Source: Thermoplasmata archaeon (GTDB taxonomy: Archaea; Thermoplasmatota; Thermoplasmata; Thermoplasmatales; GCA-001856825). Taken from it: DNA of 64,000 nucleotides. Shown piece by piece: positions 42,866-52,319 of the stretch; position 1 is the stretch's first letter, and each line of letters begins with the position of its first letter. A program made the translations under genes and the position numbers. The stretch is from assembly GCA_021797915.1 (NCBI GenBank), contig JAJZYT010000001.1, positions 78,473-142,472 of the forward strand, written 5' to 3'. The notes below the pieces were generated by a model, which did not search any database, was not told the DNA's origin, and saw nothing but the letters and a program-made list of their open reading frames with translations.

Positions 42866-43770
42866 GAATTTTAATATCAGACCAAATCCACCCTGAGGGG
42901 GTCTCTTATTTGAAGAGTGCAGGATTCGATGTAGAGGAGAAACTCGACCTCAGGAATGATGAACTGATGAAAGAGATCCCAACCTATGATGCATTAATCG
43001 TGAGAAGCAAGACAAAGGTTACAAAAGAAATTATCCAAGCAGGAACGAATCTGTTGGTTATTGGTAGAGCTGGAGTCGGTCTCGACAACGTAGATGTTGT
43101 CTCCGCAAAGGAGAGAAATATCAAAGTCCTTAACACTCCCGACGTAAGTACAACATCTGTTGCAGAGTTGGTAATGGGGTTCATGATATCAGCAATGAGA
43201 CACATTCCGCAGGCGACTGCGTCAATAAAATTAGGTGAGTGGAAAAAAGAAAGGTTCGCAGGAAAAGAACTCGCCGGTAAGACACTCGGAATTGTAGGTA
43301 TAGGGAGGATTGGAAACGCTGTAGCAAAGAGAGCAGCAGCTTTCGACATGGAAGTCATTGGATTCGATCCATACGTGAACAACTCAGAAAGAATACAAAG
43401 CGTAAATTTCGACACACTACTGAGTAAATCGGATGTGGTATCATTTCACGTTCCCCTAACGGAGAGTACTTATCACATGCTGTCACTAAAAGAGATAAAG
43501 AAAATGAAGAAAGGGGTAGTGATCATAAATGCTTCGAGGGGAGGGATCATAGACGAGGAGGGACTGAAGCAGGGGCTCGATGAAGGAATAGTGGGAGCCG
43601 TTGCGCTAGACACATTCGAGTTCGAAAAGCCTTTTTCAACGGTACTGGCTGGTTACGAAAACTTCATTGCAACTCCTCACACTGGGGCCCAGACGGAGGA
43701 GGCACAAAGGAGGGCAGGTATAGAAATTGCCAAGGTACTTGTTAACTATCTTAGGGACAATAAGAGCTGA
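42862..43770 (+). CDS. serA: D-3-phosphoglycerate dehydrogenase
   Basis: An NAD-dependent 2-hydroxyacid dehydrogenase for the first step of serine synthesis. The N-terminal block ILISDQIHPEGVSYL and DALIVRSKTKVT are characteristic of SerA. The Rossmann loop is LGIVGIGRIGNAV (about 144-156), the catalytic Arg is in NASRGGI and the His in PHTGAQTEEA. At 302 residues it lacks the C-terminal ACT domain, as in short archaeal forms, so serine feedback through ACT is absent. It is the middle gene of a three-gene operon. Confidence 0.9.
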   Translation: MRILISDQIHPEGVSYLKSAGFDVEEKLDLRNDELMKEIPTYDALIVRSKTKVTKEIIQAGTNLLVIGRAGVGLDNVDVVSAKERNIKVLNTPDVSTTSVAELVMGFMISAMRHIPQATASIKLGEWKKERFAGKELAGKTLGIVGIGRIGNAVAKRAAAFDMEVIGFDPYVNNSERIQSVNFDTLLSKSDVVSFHVPLTESTYHMLSLKEIKKMKKGVVIINASRGGIIDEEGLKQGLDEGIVGAVALDTFEFEKPFSTVLAGYENFIATPHTGAQTEEAQRRAGIEIAKVLVNYLRDNKS

Positions 43771-43774
43771 ATTT

Positions 43775-44950
43775 ATGGTTGAAGTTCTACCATTCAAAGG
43801 ATTGGGGTTCAAGCCCGGTAATCTTAAGGAAATCATAACTGAGCCCTATGACAAGATACCAAATGACCTGCAAAGGACATACTACGAACGCAGCGAGAAC
43901 AATTTCATACGACTGAACCTTCCTACTAGTACTGACCCCTACAATTCCGCCAAAAAAACACTCGAAGAATGGAGAAATAATGGGACACTGAAGGAGGATC
44001 AGTCGCCGTTCTTTTATCAATACATCGAAGAATTCAACCTATATGGAGTAAAGAGGAAAAGGAGCGGACTGTTTGCCATAGTAAGATTGGAGGATTATGA
44101 TGAGAAAAACATATTTCGGCATGAGAGGACATTCTTGAACCCCAAAGACGATAGATTGAAAATGCTCAGAGCAACACAAACAGATCTGGAACCGATTCTC
44201 TTCCTGTATGACGATGTTAACATGGAAGTGATGAAGATAATCGACTCAGTGGAGAAAGAGAACGAGTCTGATTTTGTGGACGAAAACGGAACAAGGCATA
44301 TCCTCAAAAGATTTGAGTCTCCTGAAATTACATCCTTTTTTAAACAGAAAAAACTTGTAATTGCAGATGGACACCACAGGTACGAATCTGCATTGGCATA
44401 CGGCAAGGAAATGGGATTCACTGGTGGCACCGGATATGTGATGGCTGTACTTGTGAACAAGTATGATCCGGGTTTGGTTGTCATTGCTACCCATAGAGTG
44501 GTACAATCTGGAACTCTTCCCGCTGAAAAACTTCTAGAAGGGCTGAAGGAGAACTTCGTGATAGAAGAAATAGATAAGAGGGAAGTTTTAGATCCACTGA
44601 GGAGCGATATCATATTCTACTACAAGGACCACTATTTTTCCCTTACCCCTAATGAGAATTTGCTAGCTTCATTGACTAACGTAGAGAAGCTCAATGCTTC
44701 ATTACTAAACATGTTGATTGTTCCCCAGATCGCTAAATTATCAGAGGGAAATCCTATCACATATACCAGAAATGCTTCCGACGCCATTAGAAAAGTCGAT
44801 GATGGTGAAGCTCGATACGCATTCTTATTGAAACCCATTGATCCAGGTAAGGTATGGGAAGTAGCTATTGAGGGGAAAGTTATGCCAGAAAAGTCAACCG
44901 ATTTTTTTCCAAAGCTCGCATCAGGGTTGAAAATGTTTCGGTTGAATTAG
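43775..44950 (+). CDS. DUF1015 family protein
   Basis: A 391-residue protein of the DUF1015 family. Clear blocks are VLPFKGLGFKPG at the start, EPYDKIPND, a central GHHRYESALAYG-like segment (ADGHHRYESALAYG) with conserved His and Arg, and HRVVQSG. It follows serA by four bases. Family members often neighbour serA and serC, which has led to the idea that they complete serine synthesis (phosphoserine dephosphorylation); that is not proven. The frame is open 16 codons further upstream inside serA, but the family starts at this ATG. Confidence 0.85.
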   Translation: MVEVLPFKGLGFKPGNLKEIITEPYDKIPNDLQRTYYERSENNFIRLNLPTSTDPYNSAKKTLEEWRNNGTLKEDQSPFFYQYIEEFNLYGVKRKRSGLFAIVRLEDYDEKNIFRHERTFLNPKDDRLKMLRATQTDLEPILFLYDDVNMEVMKIIDSVEKENESDFVDENGTRHILKRFESPEITSFFKQKKLVIADGHHRYESALAYGKEMGFTGGTGYVMAVLVNKYDPGLVVIATHRVVQSGTLPAEKLLEGLKENFVIEEIDKREVLDPLRSDIIFYYKDHYFSLTPNENLLASLTNVEKLNASLLNMLIVPQIAKLSEGNPITYTRNASDAIRKVDDGEARYAFLLKPIDPGKVWEVAIEGKVMPEKSTDFFPKLASGLKMFRLN

Positions 44951-45172
44951 TGATTGTTGAAAGCATCCTAGGTTTATTCGGTACCGGTTAAGAGCCTGAA
45001 GAAAAAGAATTTCGGAATGAGGAGGAGAGGTTGGAAATTAGTTATAACAATGTGAGTAATCTCTACGCTCAATAGTTACTGTTTAAGACAACCCACAATA
45101 TTCTTTCTTTAACGAATACAGAGTTGATTAAACCAGAACAATACATTTATTTGAAAGTCTATATCTAACATT

Positions 45173-46078
45173 GTGAATAGTTCGATCAAGGATGGGGTCT
45201 GGAAGATCATTGCAACCATTGCTATTTCGGTAGCAGTCCTTTATGCTGCAAGTTTTCTCCTCAGATACTACTCAAACTCCTACCCACAGTTAATAAGGTA
45301 CCATTATCTCAGTTATATCCAGGACGCAATCGCAGCAGTTATCGCCGTCGGTCTTGCGATTGCAGTGGTCAGGATCATTGGTCACCTAATTAGTTCCTAT
45401 GCAGAAAAAACCGAGGGGAGGAGGAACCTTAGAGGTGTTTTTATTCTTATACGGATTGTAATCTATGCGGCTGTAATATTCTGGTTCCTTTCTTATATTG
45501 GAATCAACCTTGCTGGAGCACTTGTTGGTGGTGCGATTGGAGGAATAGTTATAGGCTTTGCAGTTCAATCAATAGCCTCGAGCATTCTTTCTGGAATAAT
45601 GATAACTGGTGGAGGATTTGTGAGACCAGGAGATGCTGTTTCAGTTTATTCCTGGCTATTTGGACAAACTATAACCGGAAAAGTCGAAGAAGTAAAGTTG
45701 CTCCATACCAGAATCAGGAACTCTTTAGGACAAACTTTCTTGCTCCCAAACGGTGCGCTATTTGGGAGTACGATTTTCACACCACTTGGGATAGGGAGGA
45801 ATCTTTCGTTTGCTCTTACCGTATTAATGCCTGCAGATATCCCAGCAGATAAACTAGTGGAGAAAGTAAAGTCAGCGTTGCAAGATGCTTCAGTCAAGCT
45901 TACGGATTTCACAGCAGACATCTATCTTATTGCAAAGAACAGCGGATCAAACACATTCTCAGTCGTGATCAAATTCTCAGAAATCGAAAAACTATCATCA
46001 TATCAGGATTTAATAAACACGATTTTCGATAGAGAGTACTGGGTTATCAAGAACACCGCGATGATCGGCAAAAAGTAG
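45173..46078 (+). CDS. MscS-type mechanosensitive ion channel
   Basis: A 301-residue membrane protein that opens on membrane tension to release osmolytes. Three to four membrane segments lie in 10-150; the pore helix GGAIGGIVIGFAVQSIASSILSG (about 118-140, glycine/alanine-rich) is characteristic, followed by the beta domain with GGGFVRPGDAV and the upper-wall TRIRNSLGQTFLLPNG. The start is GTG with an AT-rich box (catttatttgaaag) about 25 bases ahead. It appears to be transcribed alone. Confidence 0.87.
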   Translation: MNSSIKDGVWKIIATIAISVAVLYAASFLLRYYSNSYPQLIRYHYLSYIQDAIAAVIAVGLAIAVVRIIGHLISSYAEKTEGRRNLRGVFILIRIVIYAAVIFWFLSYIGINLAGALVGGAIGGIVIGFAVQSIASSILSGIMITGGGFVRPGDAVSVYSWLFGQTITGKVEEVKLLHTRIRNSLGQTFLLPNGALFGSTIFTPLGIGRNLSFALTVLMPADIPADKLVEKVKSALQDASVKLTDFTADIYLIAKNSGSNTFSVVIKFSEIEKLSSYQDLINTIFDREYWVIKNTAMIGKK

Positions 46079-46252
46079 TATACTCAGGGGCTGAATTCCT
46101 TTGTGATACTCAAATCAATGTCCTGTTATTCCGTGTTTAATGTACACCTAATTTGTTTGGAGCCATAGGTCATTCACCTCTTTTAATCTGCATCCGCTGT
46201 CTCAAACATACCACCGGTATCACTTATATGCCCAAGTTTGCATCACCAAAGT

Positions 46253-47740
46253 ATGAAACTTCTTATAGAGGGGGAATGGAGAGAATCCAGCTCAGGTCTG
46301 ATGCAGGACAAGATAAATCCCAGCACGGGTGAAAAGATGGCTGAATTCCCACTTGCAACGAAAGATGATGTGGGGATGGCTATCTCTGCCGCTGCAGACG
46401 CATTCGAAAACTGGTACTATGCTGCTTCGAAGGAGCGGGGTAGAATTCTGTTCAAAGCTTCTTTACTCATTGAGGGAAGAAGAAAGGAGCTTGAGGATAT
46501 CCTGATATCAGAGAATGGCAAACCTTCCCTCGAAGCAAAGGAGGAAGTAGACGGAGTCATAGACCAGATCAAGTACTACTCTGGATTCGAGCGGAAGATT
46601 AGTGGAGACTTGCTCGAAGGTCCCGGAAGTGAGGAAAAACTTTTCTTGCACAAAGTACCCTATGGAGTTGTAGTGGCACTCACGCCCTGGAATTTTCCAG
46701 CTGCCATGGTTGCCAGAAAACTGACCCCTGCCCTTCTGACCGGGAATACTGTCGTTCTAAAACCAAGCAGTGACACTCCTCTTTCTGCAGAGTGGATTGT
46801 TAGGAGGTTCACAGAGGCCGGAATACCAAATGGAGTACTTAATCTCGTCACTGGAAAGGGATCTGAGATAGGTGACTACATAGTTTCCCACAAGAAGGTT
46901 TCGTTAGTGAGCATGACGGGCTCCACTGAGACCGGGCAGAGAATAATGAAGAATGCAAGTGCAAATATGGCCAAACTGATTCTGGAACTTGGGGGGAAGG
47001 CACCATTCATAGTGTGGAAAGACGCAGACATTAAGAATGCGATCAAGACTCTACTCTGGGCAAAATTCTGGAATGCTGGACAATCCTGTATTGCTGCAGA
47101 GAGACTTTATGTCCATTCTGATATTTATTCGAATTTCATAAACAAGCTGCAACATGCACTATCCAAAATGAAAGTAGGGGACCCCAGGACATCCGATATG
47201 GGCCCTTTGATAAACAAGGGTGCATTGAACAACATGAAGGAAATTGTACAAGATTCGGTATCGAACGGAGGCAAAGTTATCTTTGGTGGAGAGCAACCAG
47301 AATTGAAGGGAAAATTTTCAAAAGGATTTTTCTTTGAACCGACCATTATAGAAAATAGCGATCAGAAGTCAAGGTTGTTCCAGGAAGAGATATTCGGGCC
47401 AGTAATAGGATCTACCAGCGTATCTGACATTGAAGAAGCATTTGAGAAAGCCAACGACTCTAAGTACGGACTTGCCTCTTACCTATTTACAAACGACAAC
47501 AGAATCATTATGGACTCGTTCGACAAAATCAGGTTCGGTGAATTGTATGTTAACATGCCGGGTCCAGAGGCGTCGAATGGATATCACACGGGTTTCAGAT
47601 TGACTGGACAGGCTGGAGAAGGGAGCACTCACGGCATTGAAGAGTACCTGAAGATAAAGAACATTTACGTGAACTATTCACGAAAAGATCTCGAAATTGA
47701 GACGGTAAGGGAAGAGATCCTGAAGCCATCCCAGGGGTAG
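46253..47740 (+). CDS. NAD(P)-dependent aldehyde dehydrogenase
   Basis: A 495-residue aldehyde dehydrogenase. Conserved sites: TPWNFPAAM (cofactor), GSTETGQRI, catalytic Glu in LILELGGKAPF, nucleophilic Cys in WNAGQSCIAAERL, and EEIFGPV. The substrate is uncertain: glyceraldehyde (non-phosphorylative Entner-Doudoroff route of Thermoplasmata) and succinate semialdehyde are both plausible. I chose the ATG of MKLLIEGEW over a TTG five codons earlier since a TATA-like cttatatg lies about 27 bases ahead. It is monocistronic. Confidence 0.88.
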   Translation: MKLLIEGEWRESSSGLMQDKINPSTGEKMAEFPLATKDDVGMAISAAADAFENWYYAASKERGRILFKASLLIEGRRKELEDILISENGKPSLEAKEEVDGVIDQIKYYSGFERKISGDLLEGPGSEEKLFLHKVPYGVVVALTPWNFPAAMVARKLTPALLTGNTVVLKPSSDTPLSAEWIVRRFTEAGIPNGVLNLVTGKGSEIGDYIVSHKKVSLVSMTGSTETGQRIMKNASANMAKLILELGGKAPFIVWKDADIKNAIKTLLWAKFWNAGQSCIAAERLYVHSDIYSNFINKLQHALSKMKVGDPRTSDMGPLINKGALNNMKEIVQDSVSNGGKVIFGGEQPELKGKFSKGFFFEPTIIENSDQKSRLFQEEIFGPVIGSTSVSDIEEAFEKANDSKYGLASYLFTNDNRIIMDSFDKIRFGELYVNMPGPEASNGYHTGFRLTGQAGEGSTHGIEEYLKIKNIYVNYSRKDLEIETVREEILKPSQG

Positions 47741-48082
47741 ATACGGTTCAAGCAAACAGTAATTCGCATCGAAGGTTCACATTCTTATTTCATCCTTCTA
47801 ATCACTATCTCAAAAGATCGATTCCGAGATGATTTTTTTGCACAGTTCTTCACAGTTGAAAGCGTCGCTTCATCTTTCAATGAATCACCATCATATGTAC
47901 GAGCGGATTTACTTTTTCTGATTTGATTAATTTTCAAATCTCGGAAGTTTTTGCAGATGGTTCAGACGGTTTCACACATTTGAATTCTATTATCTTGTTC
48001 TCAATCGCGGTGTCATCACGCCTTTAGAATGCAACGTGCTCACATTTAAAACTTCAAGAACTTTTTGAAATGCAGTATGGAA
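47741..48082. other. Intergenic region, no gene seen
   Basis: About 340 bases between the 3' ends of the aldehyde dehydrogenase and the MFS transporter genes. Stops occur in all frames. T-rich stretches (gatttttttgcac near 47832) could terminate the plus-strand transcript, and pyrimidine-rich tracts may do so for the other. No repeat or RNA structure was found. Confidence 0.45.
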
Positions 48083-49378
48083 TCAGATACGATCCACTTG
48101 AGATTCCCTGAGTTGTTCTCCCCTGATCTTCATTTTCTCTCTGAATTTCAAAATGTCCTTTGGAATAATGAATATTAGTAATGCGAAAACAATTCCACAA
48201 AATATCCAGGTCACTGAGCTGACAACAGTGATTGCGAACTGAAGTGATATGACAGTAGCCACAATTCCGACTATTCCAGGTCCGAATGCACTCCCAGCAC
48301 TTGCAAAGAAATTGAGGTACGCAGTCGCGCTCCCCCGCAGTTCTGGCTCAATGATATCCATGACTCCTGCATTCACACTAGGTCCCGCCATAGGTAGTAC
48401 AAATGCAGTAATGACCCCAAGCACGTAGAAGCGGTCAACCGAAGTTGTGTACATAGTAAGAAAGATGAGAATTGCAGACAAGAACACAACAACCGTTCCG
48501 AGGATTGCTCTTCCGCTTGATATCCTCTTGAACAGAAAGTCGCTTAGATACCCAGAGACTAAGTTGCCTGCGACCATTGAAAGTATCCACATTAAAAGTA
48601 CCACAGTTATCGTAAATGACGGTATTTTCCTGACAATGGCCATATAGGTGATTATCCAGAAGCTTATCGCAGTCCAAGGAATGGTCCCGAAGAATCCCTG
48701 GATGAAAAGAAGGAGAAGAGATCTGTTCGTAAGTATCTTCTTGATGTCTGAGAGCTTGACCTTGTATATATCCGAGGCAACATGGCCTTGCAGTTCAGGC
48801 TCAGATGATCCTCTTGGAATTTCTTTTACCAGAAAGAAGATCAGTGCTCCGACTGCAAGACTGAGTCCGGCTGTGATAAAGAATGAATATCTCCAGTTCA
48901 GTCCTGCCCCAATGACTGTAAGGGGAATGACTATGCCAAGGAGATATCCAATTGGACTAGCAGCATTGATCACACCCATTGCCTTTCCCCTGCTCTTTGG
49001 TTCAAAATAATCCGCTGTGAGAGTGTAAGCTCCTGATGGGAGAGGATAGCCGATTCCGGTCAGAATCCTTGTCACGAATAACTGAGAAAATATCCTGGAT
49101 AGAGCGTTGATCCATGTCGTTGCTCCCAGAATCACTGCCATTAGGACCGTAAGAAGTTTTCTGGAGTATTTATCGTACAAGTACCCCCAGAATGGATAAA
49201 GAACAGTTCCAACTATCAACGTGGAAGTTACCAGCAATCCAAGAATTGCGTCGGTAACGTGGTACTCTTGGATAAGCTGTGGTTCCACCGCTGATATTAC
49301 GTAAGTGTCTGCAGATTGTATCATGAGAAAAGCTGACAAAACGGTAACAACACCCCATTTGTACCTGCTTTTGCTCAT
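48083..49378 (-). CDS. MFS transporter
   Basis: A 431-residue major facilitator with twelve hydrophobic segments in two halves. The loop 2-3 signature PFWGYLYDKYSRK (about 62-74) and DYFEPKSRGKAMG are typical of organic anion or sugar-acid symporters. The C-terminal end is charged (KFREKMKIRGEQ). It is at the edge of the carbohydrate gene cluster, next to a GH4 enzyme, so a glycoside or sugar acid is a likely substrate. The specificity cannot be read from the sequence. Confidence 0.85.
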   Translation of the reverse strand: MSKSRYKWGVVTVLSAFLMIQSADTYVISAVEPQLIQEYHVTDAILGLLVTSTLIVGTVLYPFWGYLYDKYSRKLLTVLMAVILGATTWINALSRIFSQLFVTRILTGIGYPLPSGAYTLTADYFEPKSRGKAMGVINAASPIGYLLGIVIPLTVIGAGLNWRYSFFITAGLSLAVGALIFFLVKEIPRGSSEPELQGHVASDIYKVKLSDIKKILTNRSLLLLFIQGFFGTIPWTAISFWIITYMAIVRKIPSFTITVVLLMWILSMVAGNLVSGYLSDFLFKRISSGRAILGTVVVFLSAILIFLTMYTTSVDRFYVLGVITAFVLPMAGPSVNAGVMDIIEPELRGSATAYLNFFASAGSAFGPGIVGIVATVISLQFAITVVSSVTWIFCGIVFALLIFIIPKDILKFREKMKIRGEQLRESQVDRI

Positions 49379-49501
49379 TCTCTCGTATATTTTTTAAACC
49401 GTATTAATAATTTTTTACGATTTTTCTCTTACTGTTAATGAGTCTAAAAAATATAAAGCAAGACAAAGATTTATTCATACTAAAAATTTTCATATTAGAA
49501 A

Positions 49502-49864
49502 ATGAATACAAATTGGATATACTTGCCAGTTCAATACTTGAAAAACAGTTTTAAAAAGATCGATGACAGAACAATAGAGTTCAAAATCAAGAATATGGAA
49601 GGATCTGCGAGAGTGAACATTTCCCCGTCCATCTACTTGGATGGTAAAGACATCTCTGCTGGAAGCACTGTGAGCACTAATGAAGGAGAATTTGAAGCTG
49701 TAAAAAAGAACATGGACCTGGACATTTTGCTGGGTGAATCTATTGTTATGAGATCAGTCTTAGAAAAGCCTCTCAATCCGGGAAGTCATAAAATTAAGGT
49801 AATCATCGGAGTTAACTTTCCGCTCTGGACTACATTTGAGTTAGAATTCAAGGTGAAGGCATAA
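49502..49864 (+). CDS. DUF6379-like small protein (C-deglycosylation beta-subunit type)
   Basis: A 120-residue beta-rich protein. The overall pattern of an N-terminal LKNSFKKIDDRTIEFKIKN, a central IYLDGKDISAG and an LNPGSHKIKVIIG stretch resembles DUF6379 proteins, the small beta subunits of C-glycoside deglycosidases. Those work with a TIM-barrel alpha subunit, none of which is seen next to it. The start follows a divergent promoter shared with the MFS gene. Similarity is by pattern only, so the assignment is tentative. Its 3' end is four bases from that of the convergent GH4 gene. Confidence 0.45.
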   Translation: MNTNWIYLPVQYLKNSFKKIDDRTIEFKIKNMEGSARVNISPSIYLDGKDISAGSTVSTNEGEFEAVKKNMDLDILLGESIVMRSVLEKPLNPGSHKIKVIIGVNFPLWTTFELEFKVKA

Positions 49865-49867
49865 CAA

Positions 49868-51241
49868 TTAATTGAAGTGTTTGGCCATCTCCTTGTTCTC
49901 CTTCAGGCTCAATAATTCTTCAACAACTCTTTCTGCCTGTTTGTTAGTCCTGGTGCGCGGATCCGCCATCAACCATTCTAAGAGCGTCTCCTTTCCGCCA
50001 TCCGTGAAAGCCTCAAGTGCCCACTCCATTCTCTGGATTCTCGGAAGAATCGAAAAGTTCATCACTTTCTTTGGAAGTTTTCTGCCTCCGATTCTATGGA
50101 TCCCCTTTCCATCAATTACTGAAGGAGTCTCAACTGCAACATTATCTCGGATTCCTTCAAAAATTCCGTTATTGATAACGTTGACTTGATAGTTACCTCT
50201 CACATCGTTTGCCAAAGCGTTTAGTATTGGAACAACAGGTTCATCGCTGATTCCAGATGGAAATAGATTTGAAAGAGATTCTTTTGTGTTTTCGAGAGCA
50301 TTGTTTATTGAGGACATATGCCTCTTCTCACTATCCAGGTAAAATTTCCAACCTATTGCAGAATCGAAGCCACCGAGAGCTCCATACCATCGGACCTTTG
50401 TCCTGTGATTTCTGTGATACTTCCAGGATCCGCTCCGGACGGTATCTCCAATCGGAACTAGTCCAAATTCATTGTACATATCCACCATCGCTGGCGACAT
50501 CTGAACACTCAGTGGGTTTGACCTAGTTGTAGTCAGCCACCCTTTGTAAAACGAATGGTATTCCTTGTCGACCCATTCTCGAAGGATAGGGTAAGCATTT
50601 TCTTGACGATTCTTGAACTTGGTCATCCAAATTGTGTGATTGAGACCCATAGACTCAACTTCCATCTCCTTCTCTCTGAGTCCGACTGAACCTACGATAT
50701 CCCTATACTCCATGTGACCGTGGCACACTCCCACCAACTTTATCTTGAACAATCGTCCTATCAACGTCGTTAGTTCAAACACCGGATTTGAAAGTTGAAG
50801 TAGCCAAGATTCCGGGCTCAACTCTTCGACATCTTCTGCAATCTCTCTTGCAAGCTTAAGTTGGTAGTATCCCCAGATAGTATGGTAGTCAGATACCATG
50901 TTCCACTCTACGCTATTTATCCCCCTAAAGTATCCATTTTTCTCAGAGATGGCCCTCATCTTTTCATAGTACTGGTGTCCTCCAGCCATTGCCGTATTTA
51001 TTACGAAGTCGGAATCTTTGATGGCTTCTTTCCTGTTTTTAGTCTTGAGAACCGTCGTTTCAAATTTTACCTCAGCAGAATATCTCTTCGCCAGCCTGTA
51101 CACTGAGTTGAGGCGATCCTCATCTATGTCCATCAGAGAGATTATGCTTCCCTTCATTTCTGGAGTCGAGCAGAGATCGTGTATTATAGTAGAACTCCAG
51201 AACAAACTTCCTGCTCCTAGTAGTGCAATCTTTAAAGGCAC
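49868..51241 (-). CDS. Glycoside hydrolase family 4 enzyme
   Basis: GH4 enzymes hydrolyse alpha- or beta-glycosides by a redox-elimination mechanism that needs NAD+ and a divalent metal. The NAD loop is LLGAGSLFWS (7-16), and the metal Cys173 lies in GVCHGH, with NHTIWM further on. SNPVFELTTLIG (151-162) matches the family substrate loop. The 457 residues are normal. The group includes alpha-glucosidases, alpha-galactosidases and alpha-galacturonidases; which one applies is open. The start is GTG. It belongs to the carbohydrate cluster. Confidence 0.87.
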   Translation of the reverse strand: MPLKIALLGAGSLFWSSTIIHDLCSTPEMKGSIISLMDIDEDRLNSVYRLAKRYSAEVKFETTVLKTKNRKEAIKDSDFVINTAMAGGHQYYEKMRAISEKNGYFRGINSVEWNMVSDYHTIWGYYQLKLAREIAEDVEELSPESWLLQLSNPVFELTTLIGRLFKIKLVGVCHGHMEYRDIVGSVGLREKEMEVESMGLNHTIWMTKFKNRQENAYPILREWVDKEYHSFYKGWLTTTRSNPLSVQMSPAMVDMYNEFGLVPIGDTVRSGSWKYHRNHRTKVRWYGALGGFDSAIGWKFYLDSEKRHMSSINNALENTKESLSNLFPSGISDEPVVPILNALANDVRGNYQVNVINNGIFEGIRDNVAVETPSVIDGKGIHRIGGRKLPKKVMNFSILPRIQRMEWALEAFTDGGKETLLEWLMADPRTRTNKQAERVVEELLSLKENKEMAKHFN

Positions 51242-51404
51242 AATAGGTCACTCACGTCAATTATCACCAATAAAATAATAAAGGCTTCGAGAACCGCATG
51301 TTAGTTCAACATCATAATGGAAATTCACCTAAGTCTTCCCTATCTCACAAGGTATTGTTTCAATAAACAAGACGTTAAATTTAGGGAAGAGATGGCTCTT
51401 TGTA

Positions 51405-52319
51405 ATGGAAAACGACATCGTTTATTTTCAGGCTCACACTCATTCAAAATACTCTATAAACAGACTGAGCGGAGAGGGAGTTTTTCACAAGTTAACGTGG
51501 CCCATTGAACGTTTCATCCTGAGAACAATAATGAAGAGTCCAAAAGGGCTCTTGAAGTTGGCCCACAAGAAAGGAGTTAGTTATGTGGCCGTCACCGACC
51601 ACAATCGTGTACCAGCGATAGACGAAGGGAGAGATTATTTGATTACCGGGGAGGAGTGGGGTCAAAGAAAGGGTCATTCAAATCTTATCAACCTCGTGGT
51701 ATCTGTTTCTCCAGAGTGTGGATATTTTGAAGGGATCGAACCAGAAAGTCCAAAAGACTTCCAGAGTGCTGCAGTAGAAACCGCCAGACAGGGAGGTTTT
51801 GTTTCAATCAACCATCCCTTCAAGAAAGATGCATGGGTATGGGGGGAGGAAAGTTACCCCCTCGCGAACGCTCTCGAAATATGGAATGGAAAATGGTGTG
51901 AAGAGAACCAGAAAGCACTTGATTTGTGGCAGAAATTACTGGTCGGTGGATCCAAGATATGGTGCATGGCGGGGAACGATTTTCACGTCAATCGCATCTT
52001 CAACATAGATTTCCAGGTAATTGCTTTCACAAATACTGATTCAAAGCAGTCTCTGATCTTAAAGCTAAAAAATGGAGATTTCTCGATCACAAGAGATACT
52101 GGAACCCCCATTGTCTTTCTCCGCAAAGATCTAAGTTATCTAATCGAAAAATATCGAGAACCAATAGAACTGAGGGTGGTTTTCCCCAGTCACACCGAAA
52201 AAAGACAAGATCCTTCGAAAACAGGAGTAATAGAAAGGAAGGAGAATCAGAATTTCGTGAGATTAGAACTATGGGAAGAAAATACCCCTCTCAGTTTTTC
52301 TAATCCCGTTTTCCTTTGA
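51405..52319 (+). CDS. PHP-domain phosphoesterase-like protein
   Basis: A 304-residue metal-dependent hydrolase of the PHP superfamily. The four motifs are visible: HTHSKYS (His11, His13), VTDHNRV (about 65-71), GEEWG and INHPF, with GNDFH as the last ligand block. PHP proteins of this class hydrolyse phosphoesters or act as nucleases or sugar-phosphate phosphatases. Being inside a carbohydrate cluster suggests a sugar-related substrate. The 3' end overlaps the convergent glycosidase-like gene by 51 bases. Confidence 0.78.
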   Translation: MENDIVYFQAHTHSKYSINRLSGEGVFHKLTWPIERFILRTIMKSPKGLLKLAHKKGVSYVAVTDHNRVPAIDEGRDYLITGEEWGQRKGHSNLINLVVSVSPECGYFEGIEPESPKDFQSAAVETARQGGFVSINHPFKKDAWVWGEESYPLANALEIWNGKWCEENQKALDLWQKLLVGGSKIWCMAGNDFHVNRIFNIDFQVIAFTNTDSKQSLILKLKNGDFSITRDTGTPIVFLRKDLSYLIEKYREPIELRVVFPSHTEKRQDPSKTGVIERKENQNFVRLELWEENTPLSFSNPVFL

